Shown here: positions 7,555 through 13,812 of the stretch, in pieces
Numbering within the stretch: the first letter of the stretch is position 1
Layout of the letters: every line of letters begins with the position of its first letter
Source of the DNA: Bacteroidia bacterium
Lineage (GTDB): Bacteria; Bacteroidota; Bacteroidia; Bacteroidales; VadinHA17
Assembly: GCA_026391515.1 (NCBI GenBank)
Contig: JAPLEC010000026.1
Coordinates: 1-13,812 of the forward strand
Direction of reading: 5' to 3'
DNA length: 13,812 nucleotides
Program-made: the position numbers and the translations under genes
Notes under the pieces: model-generated
What the model saw: only the letters and a program-made list of their open reading frames with translations
The model's database searches: none
What the model was told of the DNA's origin: nothing

Positions 7555-7862
7555 AAAAAATGGCTGCTATTGGGGTCTGTATGCACAAAATATTACGAAT
7601 CATTTATGGGATGCTCAAGAACAAACAAGCATACAACCCCTTAATTGACAAGCAAAACTGTGAAAGATCAAAAGATAAACAACAGGAAAAACAACAACAG
7701 GAAAATGCAAACATTGATAAAAGCCGTCGTTACCAGGAATTTGATATAAAAGCACCTATATCAAGAAAACAGACAAAAAAAAGGAGGGAACACGATTTGT
7801 CCCAATGTGAAATAACTTCACAAAGTACGGGATCCACATGTTCCTCCAAAACAAAATTATGA
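7551..7862 (+). CDS. C-terminal piece of the IS110 transposase in the -1 frame
   Basis: A 103-residue reading frame whose ATG overlaps the stop of the main transposase frame (ATGA, 7551-7554). Its first part, MKKMAAIGVCMHKILRIIYG (1-20) followed by MLKN, corresponds to the final conserved helices of IS110 transposases, normally continuous with the preceding frame. The rest is a charged tail containing DKSRRYQEFDIKAPISRKQ (57-75), a pattern I recall from the C-terminal extension of a subgroup of these transposases. The simplest reading is loss of one base just before 7551, making the element a split gene. Translation by termination-reinitiation at ATGA is a less likely alternative that would give a two-subunit enzyme. 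It is unlikely to be an independent gene. Confidence 0.65.
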   Translation: MKKMAAIGVCMHKILRIIYGMLKNKQAYNPLIDKQNCERSKDKQQEKQQQENANIDKSRRYQEFDIKAPISRKQTKKRREHDLSQCEITSQSTGSTCSSKTKL

Positions 7863-7898
7863 AAAATCAACTTATAAACACTTAAAATTAACAACTTT

Positions 7899-7919
7899 AA
7901 GGACCTAATTTTCCCGATT
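7899..7919 (-). repeat. Inner inverted repeat of the IS110 element, right
   Basis: AAGGACC and CCCGATT arms separated by 7 bases, matching in inverted orientation the left inner repeat at 6394-6416. It lies 37 bases after the last reading frame of the element. Confidence 0.6.
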
Positions 7920-7933
7920 ACAAAATGTCAAAG

Positions 7934-7945
7934 AACTTTATACAA
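7934..7945 (-). repeat. Outer inverted repeat of the IS110 element, right
   Basis: AACTTTATACAA is the exact reverse complement of 6291-6302. It lies 14 bases outside the right inner repeat. An A-rich stretch (7952-7959) follows, then the CACAGAG repeat. Confidence 0.55.
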
Positions 7946-7975
7946 TATTCTAAAAAAAAGAAACATTTAACGAAA

Positions 7976-8010
7976 TAACTCTGTGGCTCCTCTGTGTAAC
8001 TCTGTGTAAG
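7976..8010 (-). repeat. CACAGAG-rich intergenic repeat, right copy (inverted)
   Basis: On the plus strand CTCTGTG occurs at 7979, 7990 and 8000, so the minus strand reads TTACACAGAGTTACACAGAG and ends CCACAGAGTT. It begins 9 bases after the kinase stop in the kinase's reading direction, mirroring the left copy after the cDPGS-like gene. The terminal CCACAGAGTT parts of the two copies are exact inverted matches. Confidence 0.65.
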
Positions 8011-8019
8011 TTCTTCTTT

Positions 8020-9099
8020 TTATCTTCTTACCCTTGCATTTCCTTTCCAGATGCTCCATACCTGCTCCTCATCGGCAGGCTGACCATAATCTGTAATAAC
8101 TGTTGTGGCCAAGGCTCCTGTAGCCCAGCCAAACTGGATCCATTTTTCAGACTCCCAGCCTTTTAGAATTGCATACAGCATTCCGCCAACAAATCCGTCG
8201 CCTCCGCCAATCCGGTCGAGTACATTTATCTCGCGGGGTTCGACAACATGCCAGTTATTTCCTTCAAGCATGATAGCTCCCCACAGATGCTCGTTTGTAC
8301 TGATAACCTGTCGAAGTGTTGTAGCAAAAACTGAAGCATTCGGAAATGTTTTTTTCACCCTGTCAATCATCTCTTTGAAACTGTCAATTTTTGATGTAAG
8401 ATCTTTTCCTCCCTCTTCCGGTCCTTTTATTCCCAGACAAAGCTGAAAATCTTCTTCGTTGCCTACAAGAATATCTGCAAGCCCTGCTATTTCTCTAAAA
8501 ATATCTGCAAGCTCTTTTTCACGGTTTTTCCAGAATGTAGCGCGGTAATTAAGATCAAAGGAAATACGTGTTCCATGTTTTTTAGCTGCTCTTGCAAGCT
8601 CAAGACTGAAGTTGCTTGTTTCGGGTGACAAGGCAGCAATTAATCCGGAAAGATGCAATATCTGAACGCCCTCTTTTCCGAATATACGCTCAAGGTCGAA
8701 ATCTTTGACATTCAGCGTCCTGCCGACTTCACCTGCACGGTCATTCTGTACCCTGGGTCCGCGTGAACCATATCCGCTGTCGGCAATATTAAACTGGTGT
8801 CGATAGCCCCACGGTCCATCCTGCTCGACTTCAACTCCTTCGTACACAATATGACGGCTTGCAAGATTGTCCTTTATCATCCTTGCAATAGGACTATCTT
8901 TGACAAAAGTTGTCAAAACTTTTACAGGAAGTCCGAGATATGAAGAAACACTTACAACATTGGATTCAGCGCTTGTAACCTGCATATGAAATGTATCAGC
9001 GCAATGAACAGGTTGTCCGTTTAACGGGGTGATACGTACACCCATGCTGGTAGGTACAACGAGCGACCAGGTAAAGTCTTTTTTAAGTTCTATTTTCAT
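8020..9099 (-). CDS. PfkB-family sugar kinase, possibly 2-keto-3-deoxygluconate kinase
   Basis: A 359-residue ribokinase/PfkB-type kinase that would phosphorylate a sugar or sugar acid with ATP in the cytoplasm. The C-terminal PfkB signature is clear: DRIGGGDGFVGG (295-306), with Asp301 as the catalytic base and the glycines forming the anion hole. FDLNYRATFW (181-190) and VGNEEDF (212-218) match the pattern of KDG kinases, which is why that substrate is suggested; it is not proven. The N terminus lacks the common GE/GD start motif and instead runs VVPTSMGVRITP (14-25). It lies downstream of pgi on the same strand across a 92-base gap with a GC-rich hairpin, so it may be partly co-transcribed. 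No Shine-Dalgarno is seen. Confidence 0.85.
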   Translation of the reverse strand: MKIELKKDFTWSLVVPTSMGVRITPLNGQPVHCADTFHMQVTSAESNVVSVSSYLGLPVKVLTTFVKDSPIARMIKDNLASRHIVYEGVEVEQDGPWGYRHQFNIADSGYGSRGPRVQNDRAGEVGRTLNVKDFDLERIFGKEGVQILHLSGLIAALSPETSNFSLELARAAKKHGTRISFDLNYRATFWKNREKELADIFREIAGLADILVGNEEDFQLCLGIKGPEEGGKDLTSKIDSFKEMIDRVKKTFPNASVFATTLRQVISTNEHLWGAIMLEGNNWHVVEPREINVLDRIGGGDGFVGGMLYAILKGWESEKWIQFGWATGALATTVITDYGQPADEEQVWSIWKGNARVRR

Positions 9100-9145
9100 G
9101 ATTTATATTTTTATATAATTATTTGAATATTTTTTAACTATAAAC

Positions 9146-9192
9146 CCACCCCTAGCCCCTCCCAAGGAGGGGATCTTTTATCTTTTATCTTC
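9146..9192 (-). repeat. GC-rich hairpin plus short tandem repeat between pgi and the kinase
   Basis: CCCCTCC (9156-9162), loop CAA, GGAGGGG (9166-9172) form a 7-bp GC hairpin in an otherwise AT-rich spacer, preceded by CCCACCCCTAG. Similar C/G-rich hairpins are, as I recall, scattered in Bacteroidota intergenic regions. On the minus strand no U-run follows directly, so it is not a textbook terminator, though it could attenuate read-through or protect mRNA ends. Immediately after the pgi stop there are three copies of a 7-base unit (ATCTTTT, ATCTTTT, ATCTTCT on the plus strand). Confidence 0.55.
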
Positions 9193-10535
9193 TACTTCAG
9201 TCTTTCCTTCAGTTTCTTCCCTGCCTCTTCGAAACCTGGTTTATTGAGCAGAGCGAACATGTTTTTCTTATAGGCCTCAACTCCCGGTTGGTCGAACGGA
9301 TTCACATCAAGAATATATCCGCTTACAGCGCATGCCAGTTCAAAGAAATATATCAGCTGTCCGGTATAAAACTCATCAAGCTCGGGGATTTCTATTTTAA
9401 TGACAGGCACATTACCGTCGTTATGAGCAAGTATAGTTCCTGTTTCAGCATTATGATTAACCTCTGATAGCCGTTTGCCGGCAAGATAATTAAGCTGGTC
9501 AGAATCATCTTTCTCCTGCGGGATTGTTATTTTCTTCTTTGGATTTCTGACAGATATAATCGTTTCAAACAGGATCCTCTGTCCCTCCTGGATATACTGT
9601 CCAAGTGAATGAAGATCGGTAGTAAAGTCGACGGATGCAGGAAAAATACCTTTTCCTTCTTTACCTTCACTTTCGCCATAAAGCTGTTTCCACCACTCTG
9701 AAATATAATGAAGCCTGGATGTAAATCCGACAAGAATTTCGACCGATCTGCCGCCTTGAAGGAGAAGATTTCTGGCAGCTGCATAAACGAGGGAAGGATT
9801 TGAAGAGGCATTATGATTCTTCCTGGTAATACCTTCCATTGCCTGAGCACCCTTAACTAAAGATTTGATATCCAATCCGCTAATTGCAACAGGCAGAAGT
9901 CCGACAGGGGTGAGGACTGAATAACGTCCGCCTATATTGTCAGGAATAACAAATGTTTCATATCCGTTTATATCAGCAAGCGTCTTTAATGCTCCTTTTG
10001 AACTGTCAGTAATCGCAATAATCCTGTCGGCAGCCTGTACTTTGCCGACTTTTCTTTCAAGATGATCCTTGAGAATCCTGAAAGCAATTGCAGGTTCAGT
10101 CGTCGTTCCTGATTTGGAGATAACAACAATTGAATAATTTCTTCCTTCGAGAATTTCAAGAAGGTCAGACATATAATCTTCACAGATATTTTGTCCTGCA
10201 AAAAGTATTTCATGATGTTTGGTCTTCTGCAGGGAAGTAAATGAATGAGAAAGAGCCTCGATAACGGCTTTTGCACCAAGGTATGAACCTCCGATACCAA
10301 TAACCACGGTGGTATCTGAAACAGATCTCAGGTGTTTCGCAGTTTTTTCTATCCTGTCGAACTGCTGAATTACATCATCAGGAAGGGAAAGCCATCCGAG
10401 AAAATCACTTCCTGCACCTGTTCCTGCGTTAATCGATTCGAGATGCCTGACAGATTGCTGTGCCAGAGCTATAACCTCTTCATAGGAAATAAAGCTGGCG
10501 GCATTTTTGAGACTTATGCTTAAATTTTCTTTCAT
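9192..10535 (-). CDS. pgi: Glucose-6-phosphate isomerase
   Basis: A 447-residue phosphoglucose isomerase that interconverts glucose 6-phosphate and fructose 6-phosphate in glycolysis and gluconeogenesis. Two SIS domains are visible: GIGGSYLGAKA (80-90) and VISKSGTTTEP (138-148) bind the phosphate. The second half carries GGRYSVLTPVGLLP (202-215), GESEGK (287-292) with Glu288, TDLHSLGQYIQEG (306-318) with His309, and QPGVEAYKKNM (416-426) with Lys423. These three correspond, with a constant offset of two, to Glu290, His311 and Lys425 that I recall for the Geobacillus enzyme. Length fits the compact bacterial type. The ATG is at 10535-10533. A promoter-like element lies in the terminator of the upstream gene, 35 bases before the start. 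Confidence 0.96.
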   Translation of the reverse strand: MKENLSISLKNAASFISYEEVIALAQQSVRHLESINAGTGAGSDFLGWLSLPDDVIQQFDRIEKTAKHLRSVSDTTVVIGIGGSYLGAKAVIEALSHSFTSLQKTKHHEILFAGQNICEDYMSDLLEILEGRNYSIVVISKSGTTTEPAIAFRILKDHLERKVGKVQAADRIIAITDSSKGALKTLADINGYETFVIPDNIGGRYSVLTPVGLLPVAISGLDIKSLVKGAQAMEGITRKNHNASSNPSLVYAAARNLLLQGGRSVEILVGFTSRLHYISEWWKQLYGESEGKEGKGIFPASVDFTTDLHSLGQYIQEGQRILFETIISVRNPKKKITIPQEKDDSDQLNYLAGKRLSEVNHNAETGTILAHNDGNVPVIKIEIPELDEFYTGQLIYFFELACAVSGYILDVNPFDQPGVEAYKKNMFALLNKPGFEEAGKKLKERLK

Positions 10536-10569
10536 TTTATAAAGTTTTCAGAATTCACTCTTGATTATA

Positions 10570-10577
10570 CAAAAATA
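10570..10577 (-). promoter_or_regulatory. Candidate -7 promoter element for pgi
   Basis: The minus strand reads TATTTTTG, an exact TAnnTTTG match, with a TTG 18 bases upstream that could serve as the -33 element. Both overlap the intrinsic terminator of the preceding gene: the TTG is in the hairpin loop and the -7 at the end of its U-tract. Confidence 0.4.
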
Positions 10578-10608
10578 AAAAAAAACCGGCAGGAGCAACC
10601 CTGCCGGC
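10571..10608 (-). terminator. Rho-independent terminator of the DUF2807 lipoprotein gene
   Basis: CCGGCAGG (10586-10593) and CCTGCCGG (10600-10607) form a perfect 8-bp stem with a 6-base loop. On the minus strand it is followed at once by nine T residues (10585-10577). It lies 36 bases past the stop of the lipoprotein gene. Confidence 0.9.
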
Positions 10609-10643
10609 TTGTAATAATGTTGAAAATATATGTTTTAAAGAAG

Positions 10644-11363
10644 CTACTTTTTATTTACTCCACCTGCGCTGGAAGTATGTGCATCAACATTTTTTGGATC
10701 ACCCTTGTAATTCACATCGCCTGCACTTGAAGCATCTGTCCTGAGCTTTTCTGTGACATAAATATCTGCATCTCCTGCGCTTGAAACTGAAATATCAGCC
10801 TCTTTAACCTTAAACTCGTAAGCATTCAGATCACCTGCACTGCTTAGATCGGCATTCAGCTTATCAGCTTCACCGGTCATTGAAAGATCACCAGAGCTGC
10901 TTATATCGAGATCAACAGTTTTTGCATACAGTTCCAATTTGATATCACCTGCACTAGTGCATGATATCCTGAGATTTTCAGATTTAACCGGAGTCACACC
11001 AAATAAATCACCTGCACTGGTACAGCTCAGCGAAGTGATATCCTTCATAGTCACATTTACCCTTTTCTTTTCCGCTTCACGGATATTTACATCAGTATAA
11101 ACATTCAGAATTCCATTTTTGACCTCAGTTTTGATGTACTCATGAAGGTTTTCATCAGCTTCAACTTCAACACTGATCTTATCACCCTGTGAAAGGAAAA
11201 CATCAATGGTGCTGCCAACGTCAATTCCCGTGAATGCTTCAGTACTTCTTTCTTTTTTTACAACATTCTTGTTCCCGTAAACAGTTTTACGGATCTGCCC
11301 GTCAATGCATCCGGATATGCTCATGCAAAGAACCAGGATCATTAAATACTTCAGATTTTTCAT
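10644..11363 (-). CDS. Putative lipoprotein with DUF2807 (head GIN) beta-solenoid domain
   Basis: A 239-residue exported protein. The N terminus is a lipoprotein signal: a hydrophobic stretch (residues 6-15) and lipobox ISGC with Cys19. The body matches the DUF2807 / head GIN family, common in Bacteroidota and of unknown function; its start, FTGIDVGSTIDVFLSQGD (44-61), is typical. From residue 115 the sequence is a ladder of seven rungs carrying SAGD or a close variant, at residues 116, 137, 156 (SSGD), 175, 195, 213 and 232 (SAGG), spaced 18-21 residues, as expected for a right-handed beta-solenoid. AAGGAAG sits just before the start. The gene is divergent from the GH95 gene and ends in a strong terminator, so it is probably monocistronic. 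Likely envelope-anchored; no function is assigned. Confidence 0.85.
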   Translation of the reverse strand: MKNLKYLMILVLCMSISGCIDGQIRKTVYGNKNVVKKERSTEAFTGIDVGSTIDVFLSQGDKISVEVEADENLHEYIKTEVKNGILNVYTDVNIREAEKKRVNVTMKDITSLSCTSAGDLFGVTPVKSENLRISCTSAGDIKLELYAKTVDLDISSSGDLSMTGEADKLNADLSSAGDLNAYEFKVKEADISVSSAGDADIYVTEKLRTDASSAGDVNYKGDPKNVDAHTSSAGGVNKK

Positions 11364-11495
11364 TTTCTTCCTTATTGATTTTTTACTTCTTCCTGCTCAA
11401 AGACAGGAGAAAAAATGATTTGTTGCATTATATCATAGAAATTTTATCCGGAGAATTTATTTAAAATGTAATAATGATGCAGCAATCAGGCAGAA

Positions 11496-11503
11496 TAAGT
11501 TTG
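11496..11503 (+). promoter_or_regulatory. Candidate -7 promoter element for the GH95 gene
   Basis: TAAGTTTG matches the Bacteroidota -7 consensus exactly and lies 35 bases before the ATG at 11539, giving a plausible short leader. No clear TTTG -33 element is seen. Confidence 0.5.
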
Positions 11504-11538
11504 TATCTTAGTCATTGAACCGGCAAATAATTTTAACG

Positions 11539-13812
11539 ATGAAGAAAAACATACTATTGCTGAGCTTATTTTTACAAGCGGTAATAATTTGTAATGCTCA
11601 GTCAGACAATGAGTTAAAGCTTTGGTTTAAAAAACCTGCTGCTGTGTGGGAGGAAGCGCTTCCGATTGGCAACGGCCGCCTTGGCGCAATGATATTCGGA
11701 GCCCCTGCTGTTGACCATATTCAGTTTAATGAAGAAACACTATGGGCAGGCGAACCTCATGATTATTCACATAAGGGGGCTTATAAATATCTTGACGAAA
11801 TACGTGAGCTTTTATGGCAGGGTAAACAAAAAGAAGCTGAAGATCTGGCTTCGGAACAATTTATGAGTGTCCCGCTGCGGCAGCAAAAATACCAGCCTTT
11901 CGGAGATGTATGGCTCAGTTTTCCCGGACATAACAGTGTCAAACATTATCGCAGAGAACTTGATATTTCTGAAGCGGTATGCAGAACCACATATATGATC
12001 AGCGATACAACCTTTACCAGGGAATATATTGCCAGCTACCCGGATAATGTGATTGCTGTTGAATTGACTTCAGATAAGAAAAAGGCTTTGACCTTTGACA
12101 TATTGCTGACAGCTGTTCATGAAGGTTCTTCGGTAATTGCTACAAGTGACGGATTTATGGACCTAAATGTAAAAGTGAAGGATGGCGTTCTTAAAGGAAC
12201 GGCAATGCTCAAAATCACAACATCAGGAGGAACTGTGTCAGCACTGGGAAACAGGTTACATGTCGAAAAGGCTAATAAGGCAGTGATATGGCTTGTTGCA
12301 GCGACAAGTTTTATCAACCCGAAAAATGTTTCAGGAGATCCTTCATTGCTTTGTTCAAAATATCTTTCCGATCTCGGAAAGAAATCATTTAAGCAATTAA
12401 AGAAAAAGCATATTGCTGATTATCTGAAATATTTCAACCGGTTCTCGATTAATCTTGGTACAAAAGGAAATGAGAATCTTCCAACAGATGAAAGAATAAG
12501 AGCAATTAATGATAAAATGGATAACTCCCTGGCAGCTTTATATGTTCAATATGGACGATACCTGATGTTATCATCAAGTCGCCAGGGAACCTATCCTGCA
12601 AATCTGCAGGGTATCTGGAACGACAAGATAGACCCTGCATGGGATAGTAAATACACGGTGAACATAAATACTGAAATGAATTATTATCCTGTTGAGGTTC
12701 TGAACGTTGCAGAATGTCATGATGCACTTTTCAGAATGATTAAAGAGGTTATTCCGTCAGGAGAAAAAGTTGCCAGAGAGCATTATAACGCCAGGGGCTG
12801 GGTTTTGCATCACAACACTGATCTGTGGCGGGGAGCAGCTCCGATCAATGCATCAAATCATGGAATATGGGTTTCGGGCAGCGGCTGGATGGCACATCAC
12901 TTCTGGGAGCATTATCTTTTCAGCCGCGATAAAACTTTTTTAGCTTCCACTGCATGGCCAGTAATGAAAGGTGCAGCAATGTTTTATGTCGATTTTCTTG
13001 TTGCTGATCCGAAGAGTGGCTGGCTGGTTTCGGCACCATCAAATTCACCGGAAAACGGAGGGCTGGTTTCAGGTCCCACAATGGATCATGAGATAATCAA
13101 GAGCCTCTTCAAAGCATGCATTGAAGCCTCCTCGATATTAAACAAAGATTTGTCGTTTGCAGATACTTTAAAGCAGATGCTGCCGAAAATTGCACCTTAT
13201 CAGATCGGGCGATTCGGTCAGCTGCAGGAGTGGCTTGAAGATATTGATAATCCTGAAAATAAGCACAGACATATTTCTCATTTATGGGGGGTTCATCCCG
13301 GGAAGGAGATAAACTGGAAAGAGACGCCTGATCTGATGGAAGCTGCAAAAAAATCGCTGATAGCCCGCGGTGATGAGCGAACAGGCTGGAGCCTGGCATG
13401 GAAGATTAACTTCTGGGCGAGATTCAGGGATGGAAACCATGCCTGGAAAATGGTTCAGATGTTATTAAGACCCCAGGGGCAGGCTACAGCTGCAGCAACC
13501 GGAGGAGGATCTTCAGGTGGAGGCTCATATCCTAATCTGTTTGATGCACATCCGCCATTCCAGATTGATGGCAACTTCGGTGGAGCTGCAGGTATTGCCG
13601 AAATGCTTTTACAAAGCCATCTGAATGAGATAGATATTCTGCCTGCCTTACCTGACGGCATCCCTGACGGACATGTAAAAGGAATCCGTGCACGTGACGG
13701 ATTCGAGCTGGAATTTTCATGGACAGGAGGGAAGCTTATTTCTCTGAAAGTGTTATCCAAAGCAGGTTATCCTTTAACATTAAGTTACAAGGACAAAACT
13801 TTCTCATCCCCT
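11539..13812 (+). CDS. GH95 glycoside hydrolase (alpha-L-fucosidase type), 3' end missing
   Basis: An open frame of 758 codons from ATG 11539 to the window end without a stop; family members are usually somewhat longer, so only a short C-terminal piece is missing. A signal peptide covers about residues 1-20, ending in CNAQ, so the enzyme is exported. The N-terminal domain has the family signature LPIGNGRLGAMIFG (about 41-54) and ETLWAGEP. The (alpha/alpha)6 barrel carries the GH95 catalytic set: NINTEMN (375-381, Asn375 and Asn377), APSNSPEN (499-506, Glu505 the general acid) and FQIDGNFGG (674-682, Asp677 the base), equivalent to Asn421/Asn423, Glu566 and Asp766 of Bifidobacterium AfcA. It should release alpha-1,2-linked L-fucose or possibly L-galactose from glycans by inversion. 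No SusC/SusD genes are visible nearby. Confidence 0.93.
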   Translation, partial: MKKNILLLSLFLQAVIICNAQSDNELKLWFKKPAAVWEEALPIGNGRLGAMIFGAPAVDHIQFNEETLWAGEPHDYSHKGAYKYLDEIRELLWQGKQKEAEDLASEQFMSVPLRQQKYQPFGDVWLSFPGHNSVKHYRRELDISEAVCRTTYMISDTTFTREYIASYPDNVIAVELTSDKKKALTFDILLTAVHEGSSVIATSDGFMDLNVKVKDGVLKGTAMLKITTSGGTVSALGNRLHVEKANKAVIWLVAATSFINPKNVSGDPSLLCSKYLSDLGKKSFKQLKKKHIADYLKYFNRFSINLGTKGNENLPTDERIRAINDKMDNSLAALYVQYGRYLMLSSSRQGTYPANLQGIWNDKIDPAWDSKYTVNINTEMNYYPVEVLNVAECHDALFRMIKEVIPSGEKVAREHYNARGWVLHHNTDLWRGAAPINASNHGIWVSGSGWMAHHFWEHYLFSRDKTFLASTAWPVMKGAAMFYVDFLVADPKSGWLVSAPSNSPENGGLVSGPTMDHEIIKSLFKACIEASSILNKDLSFADTLKQMLPKIAPYQIGRFGQLQEWLEDIDNPENKHRHISHLWGVHPGKEINWKETPDLMEAAKKSLIARGDERTGWSLAWKINFWARFRDGNHAWKMVQMLLRPQGQATAAATGGGSSGGGSYPNLFDAHPPFQIDGNFGGAAGIAEMLLQSHLNEIDILPALPDGIPDGHVKGIRARDGFELEFSWTGGKLISLKVLSKAGYPLTLSYKDKTFSSP

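Larger units (their letters stand above)
6284..7952 (+). mobile_element. IS110-family insertion sequence (ends approximate)
   Basis: The element carries a DEDD-type IS110 transposase (6475-7554, continued in another frame to 7862). Two nested inverted repeats mark its ends. The outer pair is 12 exact bases, TTGTATAAAGTT at 6291-6302 and its complement at 7934-7945, inside longer partial similarity. The inner pair runs AATCGGG...GGTCCTT at 6394-6416 against AAGGACC...CCCGATT at 7899-7919. At the right end the two repeats are adjacent; at the left about 90 bases separate them. IS110-family elements insert without classical terminal repeats or target duplication, so exact ends cannot be set by eye; the safe minimum is 6394-7919. 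The element lies between two convergent genes and breaks neither. Confidence 0.6.

Noticed and set aside
7551..7862. Independent small accessory gene (for example a toxin or target-choice protein) after the transposase
   Set aside because: Its first 30 residues fit the missing C-terminal part of the IS110 transposase, so it is better read as a split piece.
6199..8010. CRISPR-like array, because CACAGAG occurs repeatedly
   Set aside because: The units are only 7 bases, spaced 10-25 bases without unique equal-length spacers, in two opposed clusters, with no cas genes.
9527..10300. Long reading frames of 107 and 104 codons on the minus strand inside pgi
   Set aside because: They are out-of-frame shadows of a well-conserved pgi gene with no start signals or recognisable motifs.
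8020..11363. Sugar-utilisation operon linking kinase, pgi and the GH95 enzyme
   Set aside because: The GH95 gene is on the opposite strand beyond a terminated lipoprotein gene, and no fucose-pathway, SusC/SusD or regulator genes are visible.
11364..11538. Additional gene or riboswitch in the divergent spacer before the GH95 gene
   Set aside because: No open frame with a start signal and no recognisable conserved RNA structure; only promoter-like elements are seen.
12117..13760. Several minus-strand open frames of 60-100 codons opposite the GH95 gene
   Set aside because: The plus-strand frame carries all GH95 catalytic motifs; the antisense frames are low-complexity shadows.

Overview
The window looks like chromosomal DNA of a member of the Bacteroidota, probably Bacteroidales or a close relative. 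The evidence is AT-rich spacers, matches to the Bacteroidota -7 promoter element (TAnnTTTG), mostly weak Shine-Dalgarno sequences, a long Bacteroidota-type RodA, a DUF2807 (head GIN) lipoprotein and a GH95 fucosidase. I cannot name a genus from sequence alone.

Layout. (1) 1-3978, plus strand: the cell-elongation operon mreC (3' end) - mreD - mrdA (PBP2) - rodA, tightly packed with overlapping or nearly touching genes; it makes the lateral-wall peptidoglycan machine. (2) 3979-4590, minus strand: an acpH-like acyl-carrier-protein phosphodiesterase whose stop codon abuts that of rodA. (3) 4591-4844: a divergent AT-rich spacer with promoter-like elements and a perfect 16-bp palindrome. (4) 4845-6194, plus strand: a P-loop GTPase-like protein related to archaeal cyclic 2,3-diphosphoglycerate synthetase, role in bacteria unclear. 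(5) about 6199-8010: an IS110-family insertion sequence sitting between two convergent genes. Its transposase is split by a -1 frame change at an ATGA stop/start overlap, two nested inverted repeats lie at its ends, and oppositely oriented copies of a CACAGAG-rich repeat bracket it. (6) 8020-10535, minus strand: a PfkB-type sugar kinase downstream of glucose-6-phosphate isomerase (pgi), separated by a GC-rich hairpin. (7) 10570-11363, minus strand: a DUF2807 lipoprotein built of SAGD rungs, followed by a clear intrinsic terminator. (8) 11539 to the window end, plus strand: a secreted GH95 glycoside hydrolase, cut by the window edge.

How the genes work together. mreC/mreD/mrdA/rodA form one functional unit. 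pgi and the kinase are both sugar-phosphate genes and may be co-transcribed, though a hairpin lies between them. The remaining genes show no obvious shared pathway. The least ordinary part is the IS110 region: this family is known to use a non-coding bridge (seek) RNA encoded at one element end to choose targets, and the split transposase, its altered acidic motif and its nested inverted repeats are worth checking. I found no rRNA, tRNA, CRISPR array or evident defence system.
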